Assembly: GCF_030150155.1 (NCBI RefSeq)
Contig: NZ_JASLGR010000034.1
Coordinates: 62,001 to 126,000 of the forward strand
Source: Nocardioides sp.
GTDB lineage: Bacteria; Actinomycetota; Actinomycetes; Propionibacteriales; Nocardioidaceae
Direction: 5' to 3'
DNA: 64,000 nt
The notes under the pieces were generated by a model. It was not told where the DNA came from. It made no database searches and saw only the letters and a list, made by a program, of their open reading frames with translations. Every line of letters starts with the position of its first letter. Within the stretch, counting starts at the first letter, position 1. This document shows, in pieces, positions 50,216 to 58,260 of this stretch. A program made the position numbers and the translations under genes.

Positions 50216-51822
50216 CAGAGGGTCTCCTTCTGCTGTGACGGGGCCGGCCAGGTCACGCGCATGCGTGCGACGGCCGGGTCTTCATTATCGAACATGTCGA
50301 CGCCGGGAGCGATCTCCAGGTAGTCGACGTGGCCTCCGCTGGCCGCGATCTCGGCGACGAGGACGTCGGGGTCGAGCCGCTGGACCAGACCGGCAGGCGC
50401 CGGGGCGGGGGCACCGGGTGCCTCGACCGCGAACTCCAGCCACATCGCCAGCGGACCGTTCTCCGCGGTGCCGTCGCCGGCGCGCAGGGTGCTGGCGCCG
50501 ATCCGGAAGAGGTTCTGCCGGGCGGCCTCGTCGAGGCAGCCGAGCAGCTGACGTGCGTAGATGTGGTGCGGGGTGCGGGCCAGCTCGCCGATCAGGTGGA
50601 ACACGTGCCGGGTCTCGTTGAGGATCACCTGGCGGGGCACGATGTTCTGCTCGCCGGTGGCCTTCTTCAGGGCCCGCACCTCCACGGCCGAACGCCGCGA
50701 GTAGTCCGAGGAGCGCACCGCGTGCCCCTGCTGGGCGAACCACAGACCGTCGCGACCGTTGCCGGCACCGAGGTCGAGCACGCGGGAGTCCGGAGCGATC
50801 CGCTCGTGCACCCAGGCAGCGAAGTCGGAGCCGGTGGTGGCGACCGTGGACTTCGGGCCCGCGGTGCCACGCAGCGTGACGGTCCAGTCCCCCATCCGGG
50901 TGCGGAAGCCACGCAGCCAGCCGTTGAGCCGGCCCATGATGACCGGGTCGATGTACGGGGTGAACGCGGGGTCCGGGACCCGCCACGACTCGCCGTACAG
51001 GTAGACGAGCATCGCCTCGGGGTTGGCCGGCGCCGGGAACTCGTAGCCGTCCAGGGTGACCGTCGTGAGCGGCAGCAGGTCGGCGCGGGCGTAGGTGTCG
51101 CCGTGCTCGCCGAGGATGTAGTAGACGTCGCCGACGAAGAACGACGAGAAGATGTCGATGTGGCAGTTGCGGCCGTCCGAGAGCGGCCAGATCACCTTGA
51201 GGTCACCGCCCGACATCCGGAGCACGTCCCAGCCCAGGTCCTTGAGCAGCCGCTCGATCTTGTAGGTCTCGCGGATGATGTCGGCCGGAGCGGTGTGCTC
51301 GGAGAAGTAGCAGATGTCGGTGTCGGAGTCGTGCGCGATCATGCCGCCCTCGCGGACGGCACCGAGCAGGGCGCCGTAGCCGAGCCACGCCTCGACGCCG
51401 CAGCGCTCGCGCAGCTCGCGGATCACGGTCTGGGAGCCGACCAGGATCTCGGCCTTGATCTCGTCCGAGGTGGACTCGAAGGAGCGGGTCAGGTGCCCCA
51501 TCTTGTCGATCGCATACGGGTGGCCGTCCTTGTCCACGAACGCGACCCGGGTCGTCGCCTCACCGAACCGGTGCTCGACGTCGCCGAGGACCTCCCCGTC
51601 GAGGGTCGCGACCTTGAGCCGGACGACGCCGTCGAGGTACGGCGTGAGCACGTGTGGCCACGCGATCTGGGTGCCCCCCTGCGTTTGCGTGCCGTCGCTG
51701 CCAGGGGTGAACGACCAGATGTGGCGGTCGTCGAAGTAGACCAGGACCGCGGGGCTGGATCCGCCGACACCCTTGAGGAAGAGCCCGTCGTGATCGATCC
51801 GCACCCGGGCAGGTGAGGTCAA
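50215..51822 (-). CDS. LicD-methyltransferase fusion, first in operon
   Basis: A 535-residue paralog. N-terminal beta-rich domain (VYFDDRHIWSFTPGSDG), LicD-like domain (WLGYGALLGAVREGGMIAHDSDTDICYFS, HIDIFSSFFVGD) and SAM methyltransferase (VLDLGAGNGRDGLWFAQQGHAVRSSD), ending GVDMFDNEDPAVARMRVTW. HDSDTD keeps the acidic metal ligands. The start is a TTG at 51822 that overlaps the stop of the cytidylyltransferase gene (TTGA), a sign of tight coupling. CDP-activated alcohol made by that enzyme is the natural donor candidate for the LicD domain. Confidence 0.82.
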   Translation of the reverse strand: MTSPARVRIDHDGLFLKGVGGSSPAVLVYFDDRHIWSFTPGSDGTQTQGGTQIAWPHVLTPYLDGVVRLKVATLDGEVLGDVEHRFGEATTRVAFVDKDGHPYAIDKMGHLTRSFESTSDEIKAEILVGSQTVIRELRERCGVEAWLGYGALLGAVREGGMIAHDSDTDICYFSEHTAPADIIRETYKIERLLKDLGWDVLRMSGGDLKVIWPLSDGRNCHIDIFSSFFVGDVYYILGEHGDTYARADLLPLTTVTLDGYEFPAPANPEAMLVYLYGESWRVPDPAFTPYIDPVIMGRLNGWLRGFRTRMGDWTVTLRGTAGPKSTVATTGSDFAAWVHERIAPDSRVLDLGAGNGRDGLWFAQQGHAVRSSDYSRRSAVEVRALKKATGEQNIVPRQVILNETRHVFHLIGELARTPHHIYARQLLGCLDEAARQNLFRIGASTLRAGDGTAENGPLAMWLEFAVEAPGAPAPAPAGLVQRLDPDVLVAEIAASGGHVDYLEIAPGVDMFDNEDPAVARMRVTWPAPSQQKETL

Positions 51823-52277
51823 GAAACAGCCTCCGCGGCGCGCTTGAGGTGCTGGCGCAGCGCGGTGCTGGAGGTCTGGATGGAGTACGGGAAGTAGCAG
51901 ACCTCGACGCCGACCTCGGCCATCTGCTTCTCCAGGTTGTCGCCCTTGGGCGTGCCCTTCCAGTCGTCGCCCTTGAACAGGCGGTGGAAGCGCACGTCGC
52001 GCCAGGCGTCACGCTTGTCGAGCGTCGTCTCGACGTACGTCGCGTCGACGATGCCGATCGCGTCGACGATCGCCTCCCGCTCGACCAGCGGCACCGTGGG
52101 CCGGATCCCCTTGCCCTGCTCGCACATCTCGTCGGAGACGATGCCGGCCACGAGGATGTCGCAGCGGCTGCGCGCCTGGCGAAGCATATTCAGGTGACCC
52201 ACATGGAAGAGGTCGAAGACTCCGGGGACATACCCGATGATCTTCTCGCCCGTCTGGTCGCTGGCCTGGTCACTCAC
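51819..52277 (-). CDS. TagD/GCT-like cytidylyltransferase
   Basis: A 152-residue nucleotidyltransferase of the glycerol-3-phosphate/ethanolamine-phosphate cytidylyltransferase family. The CTP-binding HxGH motif is in YVPGVFDLFHVGHLNMLRQA, followed by VPLVEREAIV, LFKGDDWKG and YSIQTSSTALRQHL, the equivalent of the RTxGISTT motif. It would make a CDP-alcohol such as CDP-glycerol. The GTG at 52277 is the first start. It heads the five-gene downstream array of LicD fusions and coiled-coil proteins, so it probably supplies their donor. Confidence 0.87.
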   Translation of the reverse strand: MSDQASDQTGEKIIGYVPGVFDLFHVGHLNMLRQARSRCDILVAGIVSDEMCEQGKGIRPTVPLVEREAIVDAIGIVDATYVETTLDKRDAWRDVRFHRLFKGDDWKGTPKGDNLEKQMAEVGVEVCYFPYSIQTSSTALRQHLKRAAEAVS

Positions 52278-52631
52278 TCGGTCATCCTAGCGCCGAGAAC
52301 GTTCAAATCCGGTTCTCCCGCCGCTCACCCCCGCCGAACGCAGGCATTCCGGCGACCTCCGACATCGGATAGCGCGGCGACAGGGTGCCCGACGGTGACT
52401 GCACGGTCTCGTAGGCGATGCCGGTCACCATGCGGGAAACTCCGACGCGCATCTCCGGCTCCCGTCCGCTGTGCCGACGCTTCGGCCCGCCTAGAACGCG
52501 TCCATCCAGATCCCGCCCTGCGACTCCAGCACTCCTTGCGATCGTGCTCCTGGAGCCGGTGCGACGGAAGTGGCGTCAGACGTCAAGGACAAACGTGGCT
52601 GTCAGCATGGGTTCCCGCCTACGATGTTGAC
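52278..52631. other. Intergenic region with possible gene remnants
   Basis: A 354-bp stretch without an intact gene. On the minus strand two short readable C-terminal-like pieces occur: one ending GGIWMDAF-stop near 52493, and one containing RVGVSRMVTGIAYETVQS and ending near 52303. Neither has a start or ribosome-binding site. They look like decayed ends of lost genes, but chance cannot be excluded. The leftward tagD promoter and the rightward mntA promoter must also lie here. Confidence 0.3.
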
Positions 52632-52919
52632 ATGGACACCGTCGATGTCGAGCGCCTACGCGAAGCGTGTGAGCGATACGGCGTCGCACGCCTGGAGGTG
52701 TTCGGCTCGGTGAGCCGCGGCGAGGCCACTTCCGACAGCGACATCGATCTGTTGTACGAGCTCAAGCCCGGAACCATCGCGACCTGGGACTTCCTCGGCC
52801 TCGAGGACGAACTATCCCAGATCCTCGGACGGCCCGTGGATCTCGTCGACCGCAGTTCGGTGAACAAGTACCTCCGCGAGCAGGTGCTTCACGACGCACG
52901 GCCGTTCTATACGGCGTGA
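52632..52919 (+). CDS. Minimal nucleotidyltransferase (MNT antitoxin)
   Basis: A 95-residue MNT-domain protein. LEVFGSVSRGEATSDSDIDLLYEL (residues 18-41) contains the GSxxRG and DxD motif of the polymerase-beta fold. In MNT-HEPN toxin-antitoxin pairs the MNT protein AMPylates the HEPN toxin to silence it. A HEPN gene follows 19 bp later. The start ATG at 52632 has no clear ribosome-binding site. Base composition is less GC-rich than in neighbours, which suggests acquisition. Confidence 0.85.
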   Translation: MDTVDVERLREACERYGVARLEVFGSVSRGEATSDSDIDLLYELKPGTIATWDFLGLEDELSQILGRPVDLVDRSSVNKYLREQVLHDARPFYTA

Positions 52920-52938
52920 GGACCTACTCCTCCGGGAG

Positions 52939-53277
52939 ATGATCGACGCTGCCACGACGATTCAGAATGTGATCGGCGATCTGGATGTCGAGAGCCTTGG
53001 CGTGGACACGCTCCGGCGCGATGCAGTCCTGTGGAACTTCATGGTCCTCGGGGAAGCCGCGAACCAGCTTCCTCGCGATTTCAAAGCCGCGCACCCAGAG
53101 ATCGAGTGGTCCAAGCCCACGCAGTTGCGGAACAAGATCGTCCACGGCTACTGGAACGTATCGCTTCAGATCCTCCACGACACCGCGCGACAGGTCCTTC
53201 CGGCCTTCGTTGAACGGTTGACCGCCTCCCTCATGTTCCCTGACGCAGGAGCCGACGAACCTCACTCTGGGCATTGA
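52939..53277 (+). CDS. HEPN (DUF86) toxin-type RNase
   Basis: A 112-residue helical protein. LRNKIVHGYW holds the RxxxxH motif of HEPN ribonucleases; EAANQLP is also typical. It is the partner of the MNT antitoxin just upstream. The ATG at 52939 directly follows GGGAG, too close for ideal initiation; the frame stays open and family-like for about eight codons upstream (REDLLLRE) with no standard start. The C-terminus extends past the usual end by about 15 residues and overlaps the convergent DUF6602-like gene by 16 bp. Confidence 0.82.
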   Translation: MIDAATTIQNVIGDLDVESLGVDTLRRDAVLWNFMVLGEAANQLPRDFKAAHPEIEWSKPTQLRNKIVHGYWNVSLQILHDTARQVLPAFVERLTASLMFPDAGADEPHSGH

Positions 53278-53861
53278 CGAGAGCGCACCCTGGCGCCGGC
53301 CATGAGAACCCAGATCACCAAGGGCGACTTCGGGTCGTGCGCAATCCGGTCGTAGTGGTGCCGAACAGCATCTGCAACTGCCCCCGAACGACTACCAAGG
53401 TCGGCCGAGTGCGCCAGCAACCCAAAGGAGAAACTCGCGTGCATGAGTTCTTCGCCCCAACCGCGAGCCCCGCCGCCAGCGCTCATAATCTGTCGCTTCT
53501 GCAGGATCGCCTCGGCAATGTCACGCGGCCGCATCGTCAACTTGCATGAAAAGGCAGCTGCGACACCGCTGACCAAGATTGCCGATTCGTCCATCAGATG
53601 GACCGGGTAGTCGGGCCGCAAAACAATGAGGTCTGTCTCACCGGTCTCGCCACCCGGGCCAACGATGTACCGTCGATTGACAACGGGCCAGCCGTTGCCC
53701 CAGCGTTCAAGCAGCTGCTTCCACGTCGCCTCGGCTTGATGGCCAGCGCGCTGAGGATCCCTGCGCCGCGCGGAGTCCCTAGCCTCCGCATAGTCTCGCT
53801 CCACGCCCTCGGCAAGCGATTGCACCAACCCATGGAAGCGGTTCCTCCGGGGAGTTTCCAC
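53262..53861 (-). CDS. DUF6602-like protein
   Basis: A 199-residue protein. ETDLIVLRPDYPVHLMDESAILVSGVAAAFSCKLT resembles the DUF6602 family, of unknown function and often found in accessory islands. The GTG at 53861 is the first start after an in-frame stop. The end in RQCPE, inside the convergent HEPN gene, looks abrupt, so the C-terminus may have been lost. It has no visible catalytic motif, though the ETDLIV strand recalls nuclease folds. Confidence 0.55.
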   Translation of the reverse strand: METPRRNRFHGLVQSLAEGVERDYAEARDSARRRDPQRAGHQAEATWKQLLERWGNGWPVVNRRYIVGPGGETGETDLIVLRPDYPVHLMDESAILVSGVAAAFSCKLTMRPRDIAEAILQKRQIMSAGGGARGWGEELMHASFSFGLLAHSADLGSRSGAVADAVRHHYDRIAHDPKSPLVIWVLMAGARVRSRQCPE

Positions 53862-53967
53862 TGTCGGCCACTCAGAATCGTCAAGCGCATCTCACTCCGC
53901 GGACCCCGGCATCATCTCGCCCATGTGCAAGCACCGTAAAGCGGCCCACCGACACTACGGTGGAGGC

Positions 53968-55047
53968 ATGGACCTTCCCGTGATGCCGCCGCTCCTGCCG
54001 ATGCTGGCCAAGCCCGCCGCGAAGGTCCCGACCACGGGTGGGGTGAGCTTCGAGCCGAAGTGGGACGGCTTCCGCTGCGTCGTCTTCCGCGACGGCGACG
54101 AGATCGAGCTGGCGTCGCGGACGGCGAAGTCGCTGACGCGCTACTTCCCCGAGCTGGTGGAGGCGCTGCGCGAGACCATCCCGGCACGGTGCGTGCTCGA
54201 CGGGGAGCTGTTCCTCGCCCACGAGGGGCGCCTGGAGTTCGAGATGCTGCAGGAGCGGATCCATCCGGCCGCGTCGCGGATCGCGCGGCTGTCGGTGGAG
54301 CGGCCGGCGTCGTACGTCGCCTTCGATCTGCTCGCCCTGGACCAGGTCGACTGCCTGCCGCTGCCGTTCCGCGAGCGCCGGGCCGCCCTGGAGTCGGTGC
54401 TGAGCCACCTCGACGTCGGGGGCCGGATCCAGCTCGCCAAGATCACCGACGACCCGGCCGAGGCGCAGCGTTGGTTCACCGAGTTCGAGGGCGCCGGGTT
54501 CGACGGCGTGATCGGGAAGCGCGCCGAGTCGGCGTACACCCCCAACCAGCGCACCATGATCAAGGTCAAGCACGCCCGGACCGCCGACGTGGTGGTCGCC
54601 GGGATGCGTCCGCACAAGACGTCGACGCCGGAGCGACCGCTGCTCGGCTCACTCCTGCTCGGCCTGTACGACGGCACCGCACTGCAGCACGTCGGGGTCT
54701 GCGCGACCTTCACCGACGCCCGGCGTGCCGAGCTGTGGACCGAGCTGCAGGAGCTGGTCGTCGACCTGGAGGGCCACCCGTGGGACTTCCTGGGCGACAC
54801 CGCCATCGCCAACCCCGATCGGGTGCCCGGCACGGTGTCGCGCTGGAGCGGCGGCAAGGACCTCTCGTTCGTGCCGCTGGCCCCGACGCGGGTGCTGGAG
54901 GTGGGCTACGACCACATGGAGGGACGCCGCTTCCGGCACACCACCCAGTTCAAGCGCTGGCGGCCCGACCGGGCTCCGGAGTCGTGCACCTACGACCAGC
55001 TGGAGACGGTCAGCGCGTTCGATCTGGCGTCGGTCTTCGCCGGGTGA
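53968..55047 (+). CDS. ATP-dependent DNA ligase, LigC-type
   Basis: A 359-residue ligase. The adenylation motif is FEPKWDGFRCVVFRDGD with active Lys near residue 31, then LDGELF, FEMLQERIHPA, YVAFDLLA, FDGVIGKR and IKVKHARTADVVVAG, followed by an OB-fold domain with VGVCATFTDARR and FKRWRPDR. Size fits LigC-type repair ligases of actinobacteria, which lack the polymerase and nuclease parts of LigD. GGAGG precedes the ATG. A LigD-type polymerase gene lies 3.2 kb downstream. Confidence 0.93.
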   Translation: MDLPVMPPLLPMLAKPAAKVPTTGGVSFEPKWDGFRCVVFRDGDEIELASRTAKSLTRYFPELVEALRETIPARCVLDGELFLAHEGRLEFEMLQERIHPAASRIARLSVERPASYVAFDLLALDQVDCLPLPFRERRAALESVLSHLDVGGRIQLAKITDDPAEAQRWFTEFEGAGFDGVIGKRAESAYTPNQRTMIKVKHARTADVVVAGMRPHKTSTPERPLLGSLLLGLYDGTALQHVGVCATFTDARRAELWTELQELVVDLEGHPWDFLGDTAIANPDRVPGTVSRWSGGKDLSFVPLAPTRVLEVGYDHMEGRRFRHTTQFKRWRPDRAPESCTYDQLETVSAFDLASVFAG

Positions 55048-55081
55048 CTCCCCCGGCCTCGAACACCGCTAGATTGGGTCC

Positions 55082-55627
55082 ATGACGTACGACGTGGTGC
55101 TCCTGGTCGAGCAGGCAATCTCCGAGGCCGACGCCGCACAGGTCCGCTCGCTGCACGAGGAGATCACCGACGAGGGCGAAGGCCCCGTCGTCTACCACGT
55201 GCTGTTCCCGATGGAGGACGCAGCGGCCCGGATCGAGGGCTCCTTCGGCACCATGTCCGGCGGCGGGATGATCGGTTCCCCCTCGCTGCTGCTGGACTCC
55301 GTGGACTTCGACGACGTCCGCAAGGAGTGCCTCGCCGAGGCCACCGAGGGGCTGAACACCTCCCTGGCCGAGCTGCGCAAGGTCGGCGCCACCGCCGACG
55401 GCCAGGTCGTCGACGTCTCCCCCGTCGACGCGCTGAAGGTCAAGGTCGCCGAGGTCGACGGTCGCGAGGCGATCGTGCTGACCCGCCCGCACGTCGTGGC
55501 CGAGTTCTTCCACATCGACTGGACCCACCAGGCCCGGCGCGCCCTCAACGTCCCGGTGCTGCACCTGCTCGAGCACGAGAGCTTCGACGAGCAGGCCGGC
55601 GAGGGCGAGGGCGTCTCCGGCTTCTGA
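55082..55627 (+). CDS. Conserved hypothetical protein, possibly USP-like
   Basis: A 181-residue soluble protein. It begins TYDVVLLVEQAIS and ends with a region HIDWTHQARRALNVPVLHLLEHE, which is faintly like a universal stress protein, but no ATP-binding GxxG motif was found. A Gly/Met stretch (GTMSGGGMIGS) lies in the middle. It stands alone, 34 bp after the ligase gene on the same strand. No function is proposed. Confidence 0.7.
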   Translation: MTYDVVLLVEQAISEADAAQVRSLHEEITDEGEGPVVYHVLFPMEDAAARIEGSFGTMSGGGMIGSPSLLLDSVDFDDVRKECLAEATEGLNTSLAELRKVGATADGQVVDVSPVDALKVKVAEVDGREAIVLTRPHVVAEFFHIDWTHQARRALNVPVLHLLEHESFDEQAGEGEGVSGF

Positions 55628-55694
55628 GCCGGGCCCGCCCCACACCCTCACGCTCCACGCATCACCCGCACCACCGCATCCGCCAGGAGTCTTC

Positions 55695-56312
55695 GTGCCG
55701 CTCACGCGCACCCGTATGCCCTCGACCTCGCTTCAGCTCCCCCGCCGTCCCGACCTCGACCTCGATCTCTTCGGGGCCGGTGACGTCGCCGACCTGGACC
55801 GCAGCGTCGACCTGGAGTCCCTGGTCTTCGCCCAGCCCTCGGCCGGCGAGGTCGACCTCACCGACGCCCGCCTGGCCCAGGTCTCGATCACTCAGGCCCA
55901 GGTCGCCTCCCTGATCGCTGCCCGCGCGGAGTGGCACGACGTCGAGATCAGCGGTCGGTTCGGCAGCATCGACGGCGACGGTGCCCGACTGCGCTGCGTG
56001 CGGTTCGTGGACTGCAAGCTCGGCTACGTGAACCTGCGCGGCGCCGAGCTGCTCGACGTCACGTTCAGCAACTGCCTGATCGAGGAGCTCGACCTGCTCC
56101 AGTCCAGCCTCCGCCGCGTCCAGCTCGACAGCACCGAGGTCGGCACCCTCACCGTCCGCCAGGCCAAGCTGCGCGACGTCGACCTGCGCGGCGGCCGGTT
56201 CGAATCGATCGAGGGTCTGATGGAGCTCGGCGGCGCCACCATCAGCGCCGAGCAGGCCGTCGAGTTCGCCCCCGCCTTCGCCACCGAGCTGGGGATCCGG
56301 ATCCAGGGCTGA
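55695..56312 (+). CDS. Pentapeptide-repeat-like protein
   Basis: A 205-residue protein. From about residue 85 the chain runs in five-residue steps with Leu/Phe at the centre and Asp, Asn, Arg around (VRFVDCKLGYVNLRGAELLDVTFSNCLIEELDL), the pattern of a pentapeptide-repeat quadrilateral beta-helix. The first 80 residues show weaker repeats. GTG at 55695 follows AGGAG. Such proteins are often of unknown role; some mimic DNA and protect gyrase, but nothing specific supports that here. Confidence 0.75.
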   Translation: MPLTRTRMPSTSLQLPRRPDLDLDLFGAGDVADLDRSVDLESLVFAQPSAGEVDLTDARLAQVSITQAQVASLIAARAEWHDVEISGRFGSIDGDGARLRCVRFVDCKLGYVNLRGAELLDVTFSNCLIEELDLLQSSLRRVQLDSTEVGTLTVRQAKLRDVDLRGGRFESIEGLMELGGATISAEQAVEFAPAFATELGIRIQG

Positions 56313-56350
56313 GCCTAGGCTGGGGCTGCCGGCGAACGAAGGAGCTGACG

Positions 56351-57325
56351 GTGGAGCGACACGTGGGGCTGGAGGCCGAGTACTCCTCGACCTCCGTCGA
56401 CGAGTTCAACCGCAGCATCAACGACAAGCTCATCTCCGCCACCGTCGAGACCCTCGACGCCCGGCCGTTCGAGATCGACGTCCGCACCGCGGTCGTCGGC
56501 CCGTATCTGATCCAGTCCTTCAGCGGGAGCGCCCACACCGTGCGGCGCGGCAGCCACGAGGTGGAGACCGACCCGCGCGACCTGATCTTCATCCTGCTCG
56601 TCCTCGACGGCACCGCGAGCTACTACTCCGAGGCGCACAGCGAGCTCGCCCACCCCGGCGAGGGGATCGTCTACGACCCGTGCGTGCCGTCGTCGATCTC
56701 GCTCAGCAACGGGATGCGGACCCTCACCATCGGGGTCCCCCGCGACGCGGCCGGTGCGACCACCGCCGTGCCGGTACACGCACGCCGGCTCTCGCTGCGC
56801 CAGCTCGAGCGCGCCGGGGTGGACGGCCCCGCCGCCCACCGGCTGCACCAGGAGTTCAGCCAGGGCCGGTACGGCGGCGCCGCACCGTTGGCGGCACGCC
56901 TGGCCGCCCTGGCCCGCGAGGTGTGCGTGCCACCACGCAGCGACCACGCCACCGTGGCGGCCGAGTTCGTCGAGCTAAGCTTCCCCGACCCGGGGCTGTC
57001 GGCAGCCGACGTCGCAGCGGCCGTCGGCCTCTCGGTGCGCCAGCTCAACCGGGTGCTCAGCCGCGAGGACCTGAGCATCGGCGCCCTGATCCTGCAGGCC
57101 CGGATGGCTCTGGCCCGCCAGCTGCTGCTGACGGGCCAGAGCGCGATCGCCGAGGTCGGGCGACGCTGCGGCTACAGCTCCGACGTCGCGTTCTCGCGGG
57201 CCTTCGCGAAGGTCCACGGGTGCAGCCCGAGCGCGTTCCGGGCCCGCGCCGGGGCAGGCTCGGGTCAGGAGAACTTGGTGCCCATGTCCCCGGCGGTGAT
57301 GCCACCGTCGACGGCGAGGGCGTGA
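56351..57325 (+). CDS. AraC-family transcriptional regulator
   Basis: A 324-residue regulator. Residues 20-190 look like the AraC_binding_2 ligand domain. Residues 215-310 hold two helix-turn-helix units: LSAADVAAAVGLSVRQLNRVL and AIAEVGRRCGYSSDVAFSRAFAKVHGCSPSAFR. GGAG lies six bases before the GTG start. Its 3' end overlaps the convergent SDR gene by 61 bp, so the last 20 residues share DNA with the SDR C-terminus. Target genes are unknown, but the SDR is an obvious candidate. Confidence 0.88.
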   Translation: MERHVGLEAEYSSTSVDEFNRSINDKLISATVETLDARPFEIDVRTAVVGPYLIQSFSGSAHTVRRGSHEVETDPRDLIFILLVLDGTASYYSEAHSELAHPGEGIVYDPCVPSSISLSNGMRTLTIGVPRDAAGATTAVPVHARRLSLRQLERAGVDGPAAHRLHQEFSQGRYGGAAPLAARLAALAREVCVPPRSDHATVAAEFVELSFPDPGLSAADVAAAVGLSVRQLNRVLSREDLSIGALILQARMALARQLLLTGQSAIAEVGRRCGYSSDVAFSRAFAKVHGCSPSAFRARAGAGSGQENLVPMSPAVMPPSTARA

Positions 57326-58032
57326 CCGACCATGTAGGTCGACTTGTCCGAGAGCAGCCACAGCACCGCGTCGGCCAGCTCGGACGTCTCCGCCAGGCGC
57401 CCCGCCGGCGTACCGGCCCGCAGGTGGTCCACCACGGTGTCGGGCAGCTCCTCCATGAACTGGGTCCGCACCGCGCCGGGGCACACGCAGTTGATCCGGA
57501 TGCCACGCTCGATGTACTCCAGCGCCGCCGACCGGGTCAGCCCGACCACGCCGTGCTTCGAGGCGTTGTAGGCGGCGTGGAAGTAGGTGCCCAGCAGGCC
57601 GCCGACCGAGGCGTTGTTGACGATCGTGCCGCCGCCGTTCTCCAGCATCAGGTCGATCTCGTGCTGGAGGCAGAGGAACTGCGAGGTGAGGTTGACCGTC
57701 AGGATCCGGGTCCACTCGGTCTCGGTGATGTCGTGCAGCGGCTCCACCCGGCCGTCGATGCCGGCGTTGTTGAACGCCAGGTCGAGCCGGCCGCTGCGCG
57801 CGCGGATCTCGTCGAACGCGGCGCGCAGGGCGGCGGCGTCGGAGACGTCGGTGACCAGAGCGTGGGCGGCACCGCCGGCGGCCTCGATCTCCCGCACCGC
57901 GGCGGTGACGGAGTCGCCGTTGATGTCGGCGGCGTAGACGGTCGCACCGGCGGCGGCCAGTGCCAGCGAGGTGGCGCGACCGATCCCGGACCCGGCACCG
58001 GTGACGAAGGCGATCTTGTCGGTGAAACTCAT
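57265..58032 (-). CDS. Short-chain dehydrogenase/reductase (AraC-linked)
   Basis: A 255-residue classical SDR. FVTGAGSGIGRATSLALA (residues 9-26) is the cofactor loop, ADINGDS favours NAD, NNAGIDG, NNASVGG with the Ser, and YNASKHG with Tyr-xxx-Lys are all intact. The ending LSDKSTYMVGHALAVDGGITA is standard. GGGAG precedes the ATG. It resembles 3-hydroxysteroid or glucose-dehydrogenase-like members, but substrate cannot be assigned. Confidence 0.92.
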   Translation of the reverse strand: MSFTDKIAFVTGAGSGIGRATSLALAAAGATVYAADINGDSVTAAVREIEAAGGAAHALVTDVSDAAALRAAFDEIRARSGRLDLAFNNAGIDGRVEPLHDITETEWTRILTVNLTSQFLCLQHEIDLMLENGGGTIVNNASVGGLLGTYFHAAYNASKHGVVGLTRSAALEYIERGIRINCVCPGAVRTQFMEELPDTVVDHLRAGTPAGRLAETSELADAVLWLLSDKSTYMVGHALAVDGGITAGDMGTKFS

Positions 58033-58164
58033 CGTGGACTCCCTGAGCAGTGTGCGTCGAACGCCGACCCGACGTCGGCGCCGCCACGCTAGGGCGGCCT
58101 CACCTGCTCCTGCCCGCACCGAACGGGACGCCCTCTGAACAGTTCGGGACACGGCCGTCCGCCG

Positions 58165-58215
58165 TGATCGGTGTAGTCGCACCGTCACCTGGTGACGGTG
58201 CGACTACACCGATCA
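58165..58215. terminator. Perfect 51-bp palindrome after LigD-type polymerase gene
   Basis: Arms 58165-58189 and 58191-58215 are perfect inverted copies of 25 bp around a single T. As RNA it would form a very long hairpin. It lies 37 bp after the polymerase gene's stop and 132 bp before the SDR start. It probably ends polymerase transcription; such length is exceptional for a plain terminator. Confidence 0.75.
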
Positions 58216-58260
58216 GCCCTGATCAGGCCTGGTCAGCCCTGATCAGCTCTGGTCAGAGCC
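58211..58260. repeat. Five 10-bp tandem repeats
   Basis: Units of the form GATCAGCCCT / GGTCAGCCCT repeat five times in register, beginning inside the palindrome's right arm and ending in the last codons of the polymerase gene. Each unit carries a (G/C)TGATCAG-like core. The 10-bp period is close to one helical turn. Confidence 0.7.

Noticed and set aside
47398..51816. Long plus-strand open frames opposite the LicD operon
   Set aside because: Same mirror effect; no start signals, and composition unlike real proteins, while the minus strand shows three coherent paralogs.
58211..58260. CRISPR-like array
   Set aside because: Units are only 10 bp, contiguous, without spacers, and no cas genes are present.
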